The notes under the pieces: model-generated
What the model was told of the DNA's origin: nothing
Seen by the model: only the letters and a program-made list of their open reading frames with translations
The model's database searches: none
In this document: piece by piece, positions 1-9,639 of the stretch
How the letters are laid out: each line of letters starts with the position of its first letter
Position numbering within the stretch: position 1 is the first letter of the stretch
Position numbers and translations under genes: made by a program
DNA from: Escallonia rubra
Lineage: Eukaryota > Streptophyta > Magnoliopsida > Escalloniales > Escalloniaceae
Length of the DNA: 64,000 nt
Reading direction: 5' to 3'
Assembly (NCBI GenBank): GCA_033065855.1
Contig: JAVXUO010000904.1
Span: 1 to 64,000, forward strand

Positions 1-498
1 GATTCATCATTCGATTAAAAGAAAAAGAAAAAAAAAAGAGCACGTGTACCTATATAAACCGTAGGGAAAGGTTTGTGTCCTATTTTCTGGGCATTAATCC
101 CTACGGTTTAAACCGTAGGGAAAGGCTTAAAAAAAAGGCTATGGTTTAACTTTAGCTTACGGAATGTACCATAGGTATAGCTTAAGGTACCTATAGGGTA
201 AGCATATCCCTACGGTATTGCCCGTAGGCATAGCATTCAAAAATAAAACTTATTCCTACGGTTATACCGTAGGCTAATCCTACAAAAACCGTCGCTATAA
301 GTGGGTTAATACGAATTCGGCATAGGTATATAGGCTACGGTATAACCGTAGGGATAACCTTCAACCCCGTAGGCATAGATCTAGGGCATCGCCACTTATG
401 GCTACGGTATAGTACCGTAGGGATAGGCTATGCCTACGGGACATGGCACCTATACCTACGGTACTGTACCGTAGGCATAAGCTGGTTTTCTTGTAGTG
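1..498. mobile_element. CACTA (En/Spm) transposon, right end only
   Basis: The segment ends at 498 with TTTTCTTGTAGTG, the reverse complement of the CACTACAAGAAAA terminus of plant CACTA elements. Before it lie many short inverted and direct copies of a CCTACGGT / ACCGTAGGCATA motif, the subterminal array expected to bind transposase. The left end is outside the window. The same subterminal motif occurs in the CACTA at 24918-32458, so the two are probably one family. No coding sequence is visible. Confidence 0.85.
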
Positions 499-811
499 TG
501 AGATTCTTTTGTATAAGTAATTAGGGAAGCGAAGAAAAACAAAGAAAATTCGAAAGAGGGGAAAATTTTGGCTAAAATTACTTAGTTTACTTCCACTTAT
601 GCCCCTTGTATTTCATCACTTGTACACAGGGCTCTTTTGACGATTAAAGAGACAGAGCATTGACAGAAGTACTTCTTAATTGGTAAAACCTAAAAAAGCT
701 TGCTAAGTAACATTTGGATTTATTTACGTTTTTTCTTGTATATTGGACAGTAATTTGAAGTGTTAGACTAATATGATCTCAGAAAAATAAAAGTCGATAG
801 TAAATCCGTAC
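499..811 (-). other. Intron 2 remnant of LRR copy 1
   Basis: No gene. This matches the sequence following exon 2 in LRR copy 2 (about 35235-35876) and copy 3 (about 41040-41657), sharing runs such as AAATTCGAAAGAGGGGAAA. Relative to those copies, roughly 370 bases near 700-800 are missing. The CACTA end at 498 cuts it off, so exon 3 of copy 1 is not in place. Confidence 0.7.
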
Positions 812-1171
812 CTGTCAACTGATTTCCATAAAGATATAGCTCCTTAAGCAAAGTCAAACTCCCAATCTCTCTTGGTATAGGTCCAGTAAATTTGTTTTAG
901 GACAACACCAGTAATTGAAGCTTAGAACATCTGAATATGCCCCATGGAATTTGGCCATAGAGATTGTTACGAGAAAGAAGGATCGTTTTGAGCTCTGGGA
1001 TGTTGTATAATGTTGATGGAATGGCACCAGTTAGTTGGCTACTAACTATGCCAAAGTACTTCAAGTTTTGAAGATTACCGATGTCCAGTGGAAAGTTTCC
1101 TTGAAGAAGATTTTTACTCAAATCGAGTTGCTCAAGCTTTGATAAGTTACATAGAGAAGGCGGGATAGTGC
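812..1171 (-). pseudogene. LRR receptor kinase copy 1, exon 2 (LRRs)
   Basis: Extracellular leucine-rich repeats of a subfamily XII receptor-like kinase. The exon starts after a TTTTTGCAG acceptor at 1172 and ends at 812 before a GTACGG donor. Repeats read as LxxLxLxxNxLxGxIP units, for example LSRNNLYGQIP. A TAA at 899-897 lies where copy 3 has AAA (Lys), so the frame is closed about two thirds through the exon. It is followed by a truncated intron and a transposon end, not by the rest of the gene. Confidence 0.85.
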
Positions 1172-1607
1172 CTGCAAAAAAAAGTCAAAAACATAGTAAG
1201 TTTGCAAGGCCATTTTCAATCGTAAAACTGTGATGGTAACAGGTGTAAGTTGTACCAAAAAAATGTTCAGTTTTAGATTTGGTAACCAATAGGACAAAAA
1301 CTGTAAGAGTCGTAGACATTTTGAACCCTGACTCTTGAACCTGACATTTCAAGCACATATATTTCAACCTTAGGCACGTACCAAAACCCCACAATCATTG
1401 CCAATAAAAGAGATTTCACGAGATGATAAAAAAGTACGACTCTCAAGCATCAATAGCTAAAAGCTTAAGAGTTATAGTTTTTAGGTTATTTCCACCCAGC
1501 ATAAATATAAAGATTTAAAGACTCACTTTCAAGAAACGAATTGTTGAAAATTTCAAAATTCAAACCGTTGTTTGGCCAATAGAGACTACTATAAGCGTAA
1601 AGCATAC
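1172..1607 (-). other. Intron 1 of LRR copy 1
   Basis: Non-coding, between the GTATGC donor at 1607 and the GCAG acceptor at 1172. It aligns with intron 1 of copy 2 (36233-36648) and copy 3 (41982-42434). Both flanking exons split a Gly codon after its first base (phase 1). Confidence 0.75.
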
Positions 1608-2266
1608 CAATCAAGTAGTTGTTACCCAGATATAACTCTTTAAGCAACTTTATGTCCCAAATTTCTTTTGGTATCGGTCCAGTGAATTGGTTGTATGACA
1701 ATGACAGCACCCGAAGCTTTGAACAGTTGCCAAGATTCGATGGAATATGGCCCTTTAACTCATTGCCAGATAGGCTAAGCCATTCTAGATTAAGGAGATT
1801 GCCAACCTCCTTTGGAATCGTTCCTTGTAGAGAATTGTACCTTAAACTCACTCTCTTAAGCTTTGAGATATTCCATAATAATGGTGGAATGGTGCATGTA
1901 AAGCTGTTATTTGCAAGGAGTAGTTTTTCAAGGTTAGGCAACTCATCCAGCCACGTTGGAAGCCCTCCGCTGAAGTCGTTGAAATTCAAGCTGATTTCTT
2001 TGATTCGGCGCAAATGAGTCATCTCCTTTGGGATAAAGCCAGAGAAGCTGTCGTTGCTGAGGTCAAGAAAAATGAGGAACGAGAGATTTGCCATGCTTGG
2101 GGGAATGGTGCTTAGCAGACCCATGTTTGATAGGTTCAACGCGGCAACACTTTTGTGGCGATTGCAAATGACTCCAGTGCAGTTACAAACATGTGTGGCA
2201 GAGGAGTACCAGTCGGTGGTGATAGAGGCTTTCAACGAAAGAAGTGCATGTTCATCGGTGCTGATA
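1608..2266 (-). pseudogene. LRR receptor kinase copy 1, exon 1 (main part)
   Basis: N-terminal LRR region of a plant receptor-like kinase of the FLS2/EFR/Xa21 group. It begins with the LRRNT cap (DEHALLSLKASITTDW, then CNCTGVICNRH) and continues through about seven 24-residue LRRs to the donor at 1607. The usual CNWTGV motif has Trp changed to Cys. The frame is open across this piece. Its first codons (signal peptide) lie at 7148-7275, because a CACTA element sits between 2266 and 7148. The 3-base TSD ATA (2264-2266 and 7148-7150) shows the insertion was simple: removing the element plus one ATA rejoins the frame at VTN-IST-DEH. Without the insertion the exon would be intact; exon 2 carries a stop. 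Confidence 0.9.
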
Positions 2267-2279
2267 CACTACAAGAAAA

Positions 2280-2690
2280 CAGGCTTTTAGCGACGGGGAA
2301 ATCCGTCGCTAAAAGACCAAATTCTGTCGCTAAAAGACCAAATTCTGTCGCTAAAAGAATTAGCGACGGATTCACCGTCGCTAAATATCCCTCGTATAAA
2401 AGCCCGTCACTAATAGTTTAGCGACGGAATTTTTAAATCCGTCGCTAAATATGTCATTTTTACCGACGGATTTATTTTTCATTAGCGACGGATATTCCGT
2501 CGCGAATTATATTTTTAGAATTTTAATTTATTTTCTTTTTTGTCAAATTAGCGACGGATTTGATATTTTCGCGACGGAATATTCCGTCGCTAAAAAACTT
2601 ATTTAGCGACGGAATATTCTGTCGCTAAATACCTGATTGTAGGAATACTTTAGCGATGGAATAAATCCGTCGCCAAAAGTCAATTTTTTT
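2280..2690. repeat. Left subterminal repeat array of the CACTA
   Basis: More than ten copies of the core TAGCGACGG or its complement CCGTCGCTAAA, often paired as hairpins. The mirror array lies at 6800-7140. In En/Spm elements such subterminal arrays are bound by the element's accessory protein. The motif differs from the CCTACGG motif of the two other CACTA elements here, so this is a separate family. Confidence 0.85.
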
Positions 2691-2934
2691 TTTGATTTTT
2701 TTTTATTTTTCAATTACCCAGACCTGTAATACAATTTTCAATTCTCAACAACAACGCGCAATAATCAATACAGAAAGAAATATATATAATCAATTATAAA
2801 AAATATTTATTATAAAAAAAACTCATACATGTACAAGCCGGGAACCGGATATAGCCGGTTAGGAGAGGGGAGAAGAGTACAAGCCGGGCACGGGGGGCGG
2901 AGGGAAGATAGGAACGGGCACGGGAAGGGGCTCA

Positions 2935-3130
2935 TCAGGGGTTCCCGAGTTCCGGATCTGGATCCTGCTGATCCGGGGCCGGAGCGGCCGGTCCAGCAGT
3001 GCCCTGCTCCCTGATCATCCGGCACACCACTATAGCAATGCGCTGGATCTCCTCGTCGTCCAACTGAGGCCTAGGAGCCGGTGTCTGTGGAGGGGCAGCA
3101 GGGGTGAGGACGCTCCTATCACGACACGAG
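2935..3130 (-). pseudogene. Possible last exon of CACTA accessory protein
   Basis: A GC-rich open frame on the minus strand stops at TGA 2937-2935. It reads a Pro/Ala-rich stretch (TPAPRPQLDDEEIQRIAIVV), then CRMIREQG and a second Ala/Pro/Asp-rich tail. Low-complexity Pro/Gln-rich ends are common in plant Transposase_24-type proteins, and the position next to the element end fits a terminal exon. The identity is inferred; no conserved catalytic motif is present. Confidence 0.35.
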
Positions 3131-3159
3131 CAGTCGTGCTAGGCAGGGCGCGTAGTGAT

Positions 3160-3570
3160 GATTAGTCCTAATTAGGGCTAATTGGGCGTAATTGGGTTAT
3201 GTTAGGGCTAATTAATGTTAATGAGGGCTAGTTTCGAATAATTATAGCTAATTAGGGTTGATTAGGACTAATTAGGGTTATTTAGTCCTAATTAGGGTTT
3301 TGATGGTGCCGAGTAGTGTTGATTAGTCCTAACTAGCGCTAATTAGGCGTAATTGGGTTATGTTAGTGCAAATTATGACTCATTAGGCTAACTACAATCA
3401 ATATGCGCATAATTGGGTTCATTTGGGCTAATTTGGGGTAATTACAGCTAATTTGAATTTCATCAGGTTCTTAGGGTTAATTAAAACTAATTAGGCTCGT
3501 TAGAGCTAATTAGGGTTAATTGATTTACTAAAATATTGTTAATCAGGACTAATTAGGGTTAATTATAGCC
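3160..3570. repeat. AATTAGGGCTAATT-type short repeat block
   Basis: Irregular array of a unit close to AATTAGGGCTAATTGGG over about 400 bases, inside the CACTA. Units vary and there is no open frame. Confidence 0.6.
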
Positions 3571-3649
3571 AGCGCTGGAGCCACGATTAGATTCCAGGGG
3601 GTGCATGCTAAAAATGTCGCATTAACCTAATAACCTAAATTTAATGCAC

Positions 3650-4170
3650 ATTCAACAACCTCAATTCCGAGACCTCATATAGGGTGTCGATATGGTGTCC
3701 GATACGTGTCTGACACCTCCGGACACGTGTCCGACACATACCAACGGGTGTCCGACGCCCACCAACACGCACCTCCAGACACATCGGCATACGTTAAATT
3801 TTTTTTTAAATGCTGGACACCGTCGATCAAACGTGGTGTCCGTGTCTGCGCTAACTAACATGTATCTCAATCCAATTGGGTCTCATCCTCCGTCAACAAC
3901 CTCAATTCCGAGACCTCATATAGGGTGTCGATATGGTGTCCGATACGTGTCTGACACCTCCAGACACGTGTCCGACACATACCGACGCGTGTCCGACGCC
4001 TCTGGACACGTGTCCGACGCCCACCGACACGCACCTCCAGACACATCGGCATACGTTAATTTGTTTTTTAAATGTCGGACACCGTCGATCAGACGTGGTG
4101 TCCGTGTCTGCGCTAACTAACAGGTATCTCAATCTAATTGGGTCCCATCCTCCGTCAACAATCTTAATTC
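3650..4170. repeat. Tandem duplication of a ~240-bp unit
   Basis: Two head-to-tail copies (about 3650-3890 and 3890-4150) both begin CAACCTCAATTCCGAGACCT. Each contains clustered CACGTGTCCGACAC motifs and ends near CAATTGGGTCTCATCCTCCG. A third partial end occurs around 4220. The overlapping short reading frames rich in Thr, Pro and Cys come from the repeat and are not genes. Confidence 0.8.
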
Positions 4171-4484
4171 TCAATTCTCAAATGCTCAATGCAATAAAAA
4201 TTAACAAAAATCACACATTCAATCCAATTGGGTCCCATCCTCCGTCAATAATCTCAATATCTCAAATGCTCAATGCACAATTAACAATCTAAAATCATCA
4301 ATTAACAACCTAAAATCATCAATTAATAATCGCAATTACTTCAAATGCATAGCTAATAACCTAAAATCATCGATCAATAATCACAATTCTAAAACGCACA
4401 ATTAACAACCTAAAATTATCAAACAAATGATCAATGTTCAAATGGGAAAAAAATGTTCAAAATTCACATATCCGATGCGCTTGA

Positions 4485-5400
4485 ATTATTTCAATTTAGG
4501 GTTCAATTGTATTAGGGCATTCAATTTAGGGTTCAATTAGTTTCATTTAAGGTTCGGTTCGATTAGGGCATTCAATTTAGGGTTCAATTACTTCAATTTA
4601 GGGTTCAATTAGGGGGTTCTATTGATTCAATTTAGGGTTCAGTTGATTTGAGACATTAAATTTAGGTTTCAATTAGTTGAATTTAGGGTTCGGTTGGATT
4701 AGGGCATTCAATTTAGGGTTCAATTAGGGTTCGGTTAGATTGGGGCAATCAATTTAGGGTTTAATTAGGGGTTCAATTAGTTCAAATTAGGGTTCGATTC
4801 AATTAGGGCATTCAATTTAGGGTTCAATTAGGGGGTTCTATTGATTCAATTTAGGGTTCAATTAGGGTTCGGTTAGATTGGGGCAATCAATTTAGGGTTT
4901 AATTAGGGGTTCAATTAGTTTAATTTAGGGTTCGATTCAATTAGGGCATTCAATTTAGGATTCAATTACTTCAATTTAGGGTTCTATTAGGGGGTTCTAT
5001 TGATTCAATTTAGGGTTCGGTTGATTTGAGGCATTCAATTTAGGGTTCAATTAGTTCAATTTAGGGTTCGGTTGGATTAAGGCATTCAATTTAGGGTTAA
5101 ATTAGGGTTCGGTTAGATTGGGGTAATCAATTTAGGGTTTAATTAGGGGTTCAATTAGTTTAATTTAGGGTTCGATTCAATTAGGGCATTCAATTTAGGG
5201 TTCAATTACTTCAATTTAGGGTTCAATTAGGGGGTTCTATTTATTCAGTTTAGAGTTCGGTTGATTTGAGGCATTCAATTTAGGGTTCAATTAGGGTTCG
5301 GTTAGTTTGGGGCAATCAATTTAGGGTTTAATTAGGGGTTCAATTAGTTTAATTTAGGGTTTGATTCAATTGGGGTTTAGGGTTTAGGGTTTAGGGTTTG
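4485..5400. repeat. Telomere-like (TTTAGGG-core) satellite in CACTA
   Basis: About 900 bases built of units such as CAATTTAGGGTTCAATTAGG, with dozens of TTTAGGG or TTAGGG cores and a higher-order period of roughly 200-250 bases. It ends in three perfect tandem TTTAGGG copies at 5376-5396, the plant telomere unit. It lies in the middle of a transposon, so it is interstitial. Confidence 0.8.
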
Positions 5401-5464
5401 CGTCACCTTAATTTTAATGTCCCTTGCCCAGTTCTGTCCCATCCCATCCCATCTAGATCCAACG

Positions 5465-5640
5465 CCACTTAACCCGATCTTGTCTATGGCTTCCTGCCAC
5501 CAAAGTAGTCGCATAAGGCCTATTTTCGGATCAGAAGCAACATCCATTGCTCTCGCCGTTTCAATATTGAAAGCGCGGAGAGCAAATCCAGCCCTCCTCA
5601 TGTTTGTAGGAAGTTCAAGAAGGCAAAGGTAGTGATGATA
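5465..5640 (-). pseudogene. Captured exon: NDUFAF6-like complex I assembly factor
   Basis: Minus-strand reading gives YDYHHYLCLLELPTNMRRAG, then FALRAFNIETARAMDVASDP and KIGLMRLLWWQEAIDKI. I recognise this from memory as the conserved N-terminal part of the plant NDUFAF6-type protein, a squalene/phytoene-synthase-fold family linked to mitochondrial complex I assembly. After IDKI the sequence GGGTTAAGTG could be a splice donor. About 55 residues remain of a family normally near 300, so this is a fragment. It lies inside the CACTA, on the same strand as the element's putative first exon, so a chimeric transcript is possible. The neighbouring exons are not found. Confidence 0.7.
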
Positions 5641-6600
5641 GTCGTAATTTCAGAAACTAGATATTTGGACAAATGCCGTGTTCTAGGAGCATCAAATTAG
5701 CCCTAAATTACCACCCCAACTTAGCCAGGCCTAGCAATTGAAACGCTTCGTCTTCCCGTTTCGAGAAAGGCACTAGGGAGGGCACCCGCAAACAGCGGCT
5801 CAATGCATCCACTTCCATAAAGACGTTATTTCATCCTCGTCACTGACCAATTACTATGATAAACAAGACAGCTTGACTTTTGAGGCTTGCCTTCTCTAGA
5901 GGGTACACAGTTTCTAAGCTGAAGTTCGTTTTGATCTATGATGAATGCTTTAGTATTCCATTTTTGGCATGTCTATCTCACCTATTGAGGCAACTTCCAA
6001 ACCATCTATCTATTGTCTTTGCACCTAGCACTAGCTTTTCAGCTCTAATACATCTATTCTCTTCTCCAGCTAACAATTTTCTCACTGCTGATGCAACATT
6101 TGCTCAAATAGAGTTCCCATCTTGGCTGCAACGATCATTGGTAGCTATAATTGACATTTTGCCATGCAGCTAAGCTTATGCAACATGATCTAGATGATTC
6201 AACCATCCTACACAATAGCAGTTTACTCGGATCTTAACCTTGTGTAAAGTCTATGAAGTGCATGTAATTGTCAAATTGTACATCTTAAATAATAGTTTTC
6301 ATTATCAGGCAAAAGTTCAGGTTGACTGTTAAGATCTATGTACGTAGTGATCATCAGCTATTTCATCAGCCGAAGTAAGGCAGAGGAAAACACTGCTGGG
6401 TGCTCTCGAAGTTCTGCATTTTCTGGGAATCGTTGAGCTCACCGGAAGAGTTGTACAAGAAATGCATCGCATTTAATAAAGCTTTGGTTCCTTGTTTCTT
6501 AACATAGCTTAATGGAGACATTACAAGGGAATGAGGAGGATTTATAATATAAGACATCAAATTACTATGACAAAAATAATTAGGTTTAGTGCACTTACCT
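5641..6600. other. CACTA interior, no recognised gene
   Basis: Unique-looking sequence with two modest open frames, plus strand 5880-6173 and minus strand 6366-6560. I do not recognise either. The string TATGATAAACAAGACAGC occurs twice, near 5855 and 6602, suggesting an internal duplication. These may be further captured fragments, but nothing shows that. Confidence 0.4.
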
Positions 6601-6800
6601 TATGATAAACAAGACAGCGATTAGACGGCGGCAGTGGGGGCGACGGCGTTGGTGGCGTAGCGGTGGTGGAGAGCTCTTCACGCGGCGGTAGTGGCGGGGT
6701 CACCGTGGAGGGGGATTGCTGGAGCTGAGAACAGCCGTGGGTAATTTTCAGATAGAGAAACAGGGAGAGAGAAAGAAGCAGATCTGGGTGTTTTAATCGA
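6601..6800 (-). other. GC-rich putative first exon of the CACTA gene
   Basis: A GGCGG-rich stretch on the minus strand ends at a strong donor (ATAAG then GTAAGTGCAC) near 6601. A similar purine/GC-rich block sits in the CACTA at 24918-32458 (30064-30330). Placement near the right end suggests a leader exon with transcription running leftward. No long open frame is supported. Confidence 0.4.
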
Positions 6801-7140
6801 GGACTTTTAGCGACGGAATTACCCGTCGCTAAAAGTCCGTCGATGAATGACGAACTTTACTGACGGAATTTTTAGCGACAGTAAAATTCCGTCGCTTAAA
6901 CAATTTAATAAAACCCTCAAAAATACTAATTCTGTAAAAAAAGTTTTAGCGACGGCATTTCCGTAACTAAAAGACCGTCGCAAAAAAGTTGTCGGCAAAA
7001 CCTTTTGTCGACGGTTCATTTCGTCGGTAATAATATTTAACGACGGACTGTTACCGAAGGAACAATCCGTCGGTAAAAAGTCAATTTACCGACGAAATAG
7101 CTTCCGTCGGTAAAAATCCGTCGCTAAAAACGTATTTTCT
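6800..7140. repeat. Right subterminal repeat array of the CACTA
   Basis: Mirror of the left array: many GCGACGG / CCGTCGCTAAAA copies, plus a variant TTACCGACGG form nearer the terminus. Confidence 0.85.
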
Positions 7141-7147
7141 TGTAGTG

Positions 7148-7275
7148 ATATTGGTTACCGCACTCACCGCCGAGAAACTCATGATTAAAGCCAAATATAC
7201 TACTGCTGCCATAGCAAATGGGAAGCAACAGAATCTGATCACCCTAAGCATTTGAAGTTCAGTTTTCTCCAACAT
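7148..7275 (-). pseudogene. LRR receptor kinase copy 1, signal-peptide part of exon 1
   Basis: Start codon at 7275, chosen because the frame continues without a stop into SAVSAVTNI at the CACTA border. The peptide has Arg residues, then a hydrophobic core (FAMAAVVYLALIMSF) and small residues before the mature LRRNT cap, as in a secretory signal peptide. ATGs at 7251 or before AAVV would also work. Copies 2 and 3 have the same peptide. The rest of the exon is at 1608-2266, beyond the transposon. Confidence 0.88.
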
Positions 7276-7470
7276 GAGATGTGTTTAACAAGGTCTTGTT
7301 TATATCCTTTCCTCACAAAATGCCCAAGAATATGACTCACGGTAGACTTGCATTTCTGAGGCTCAAACTTTGGTGACGGGATCGACTACCCCATAGACTG
7401 GTGAAAGTCTGATACCTCTGGCCACCTACGTGGAAATTTGCAATCTAGATGCGAGTAAATTAGCAGTTAG
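7276..7470 (-). other. Upstream flank of LRR copy 1
   Basis: No gene. It resembles sequence upstream of copy 3 (about 53640-53800) and copy 2 (37430-37620), including a GTGAAAGTC..TACCTCT stretch. The copia element at 7471 interrupts the flank; it resumes at 15248. No clear TATA box seen. Confidence 0.55.
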
Positions 7471-8023
7471 TGTTAGATTTATTTCATTTATCTTGACCCC
7501 ATCATCAAGATCATTAGAATCTTACAATAACATAAACATAAGAACAATAGAGTTACGAACTCACCGAAATCGAAAGAAGTCATAGATTACCAAGATATTT
7601 ATTCCGATGATGAAAGAACGCTAAGATGCAGAAGCGAACACGTACCCTTTGGTATTGATCTTCACTACTCTTCTCTATTCTTGATGATGGAATATAGTGG
7701 TGTATTTTTTCTTTAGTCTAGGAGGCAAAGAGTGGCCAAAACATAATCATGCCCTAGCCTCCAAGAAGAAAAGATATTTATATAGAGAGAGTAGTGGGAT
7801 CAACCCTAAAGCCTGCCAAATCTCAACCGTCCATCAAAGTTAAGAGATTAGGGTCTATAAGCCTTTTATACACAATAAGTCATTAGTGTATTGGATGCTA
7901 AATTAAATAGGCCCATAATGTTATTTAGCCAATTTAATAAATTAATGTCCAAGTCAAATAAATAGTCAACCATAGTATGACCCGTTAGGCCACCTAATTG
8001 GATTCGACCGATCAAATCCAACA
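7471..8023 (-). repeat. Copia 3' LTR
   Basis: Begins TGTTAGATTT and ends AAATCCAACA; 553 bases. Pairs with 14690-15247. Because the element reads leftward this is its 3' LTR. The polypurine tract lies just to its right, around 8024-8035. Confidence 0.93.
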
Positions 8024-8293
8024 TTCTCCCACTTGGCCAAGGGTAATACTAAGGTTAACATAATAAGTTTTGACATAGCGAAATTGAAAAAACCATCCCG
8101 TAAGTTAGGCCAAATTTAACAAAAAATGTTAAAATGAATCGAAGATGGTATCCATGCCTCTCAATGCCACAGCACCGTTCTCCGGTTACAATCTCAGAAC
8201 TTTTGTCAAATATGACAGTCAACAGCTTAATAGACATGAACTGCACCGTTCCATAATAAATAACAATATGAACGAGTTTATGTGATCCTTACA

Positions 8294-9458
8294 TAGGGCT
8301 GTAAATGAACCGAGCCGTTCACGAACGGCTCGTGGTTCGTTCTCCAAAAAACTCGTTCACGTTCGTTCGTATAATATACGAACCGAACATGAACAAGTTT
8401 TTAAAATTCGTTTATTAAACGAGCTGAGCATGAACACTCCAAAATGTTCACAAACATGTTCGCGAACAACTCATTTAAATAATAATATAATTATAATTAT
8501 AATTATAATTATAATATGTTTAAAGAATTAATATCTACATCAGCCATGTCTTATAATTTAAACTTAAAGGCCAGGCCCTAAAGTCAATTAACCCAATATC
8601 CCAAGCCCAATTATAAACACAGAGCCCAACCCCTTAAATAGCCCAAAATATAAAGCCCAACATCATTAAAACCCTAACTATATAAACTAAAACCTAAACA
8701 ACTAAACCTAAATACTCACAACTCACAAGCAGCCTCCCTCTAGTCTGTCGTCCTCTCTTCCGTCACACACACACACACAGATCGCACAGTCCCCATCTCT
8801 CTCCCCATCTTCGCAACATGGACATCATATCATCGACGCCGTAATCGCCTGCCTTCGCCGGATTCGCCTGTCTTCCGCTGTCATCTTGCCTTCGCCGGAT
8901 TCGCATGTCTTCCGCCGTTCGCCGGATTCTGATTATACAAGAATAGAAAGGGAAGAAAGCGGTCGATAGCTATTGAGGGGTTGGTAACGACTAGGAGCAA
9001 AGCTGCGAACTCAAGGGCTCAACCTCGAACACTTGGAGAGGGATCTGATTCATAAGAGGCATGCTACATCCGTTGTTTGTGTCTTCATCGCCTCCGATTA
9101 AGATTTATTTTTCTAGTATTTTTTATTATGCACCGTCCTTGAATCTTTTGTATATTGTAATTTTGATTCATTACAGTTTGATTGCTTGATGGATTTGAGG
9201 TTTTTGAGCAGATTTAGGGATTTGGTTAGAAGTTCAACACGAGCACGGGCCGAGTTTTCAAACTCGAGTTCGGCTCGTATTGTTAAACGAGTTGAACGAG
9301 TCGAGCCCGAGTTTTACACTCACGAACTCGAGCCGAGTTCGAACATTGATATTTTGACTCTTAACGAACACGAGCCGAGCTCGAACAGGCTAAAACTTAA
9401 ACGAACCGAGTTCGAACACACTTATGTTCGGCTCGAACTCGGTTCGTATATAGCCCTA
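8294..9458. mobile_element. Non-autonomous hAT element nested in copia
   Basis: Terminal inverted repeats TAGGGCTGTA (left) and TAGGGCTATA (right, complement), with an exact 8-bp TSD TCCTTACA at 8286-8293 and 9459-9466. Both are standard for hAT. The arms are rich in palindromic GAGCCG / CGAACTCG motifs and the centre has a short CA run. No transposase frame: the arginine-rich reading frame near 9186-9506 is made of the right arm's repeats. Confidence 0.93.
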
Positions 9459-9639
9459 TCCTTACATGAGTGTTTGTTTCAGAATACTTCAAATGTGCAC
9501 TTTTAACGAGAAGTAACAAACCATAATCATAATATCCAGAATCCATAACATAAGGTGACCACGGAAATAAATGTCACAAATCAAAATCCCATCATCAAAA
9601 GGAAAAGCTATTAACCAAAACCCATGCTAGCAACATATT

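Larger units (their letters stand above)
2267..7147 (-). mobile_element. CACTA (En/Spm-type) transposon inside LRR copy 1
   Basis: The left end is CACTACAAGAAAAC (2267) and the right end TTTTCTTGTAGTG (to 7147), with a 3-bp TSD ATA on both sides, the size typical of CACTA elements. Both subterminal regions are dense in TAGCGACGG / CCGTCGCTAAA copies. The interior holds satellite-like blocks, a possible terminal exon of an element gene, a captured host-gene exon and a GC-rich first exon, the last three on the minus strand. No TNPD/Transposase_21 catalytic protein is visible, so the copy looks non-autonomous. Confidence 0.93.

Noticed and set aside
1619..2017. Plus-strand frame opposite LRR copy 1 exon 1
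   Set aside because: Antisense shadow of the LRR repeats; similar shadows recur opposite copies 2, 3 and exon 3.
3692..4292. Thr/Pro/Cys-rich frames on both strands
   Set aside because: Repeat-derived from the 240-bp tandem unit; they duplicate with it and have no family features.
5374..5400. A true chromosome end
   Set aside because: Only three perfect telomere units, inside a transposon with normal sequence on both sides.
9186..9506. Arginine/glutamate-rich plus-strand frame
   Set aside because: Built from the GAGCCG/CGAACTCG arm repeats of a hAT; it runs past the element end into copia sequence.
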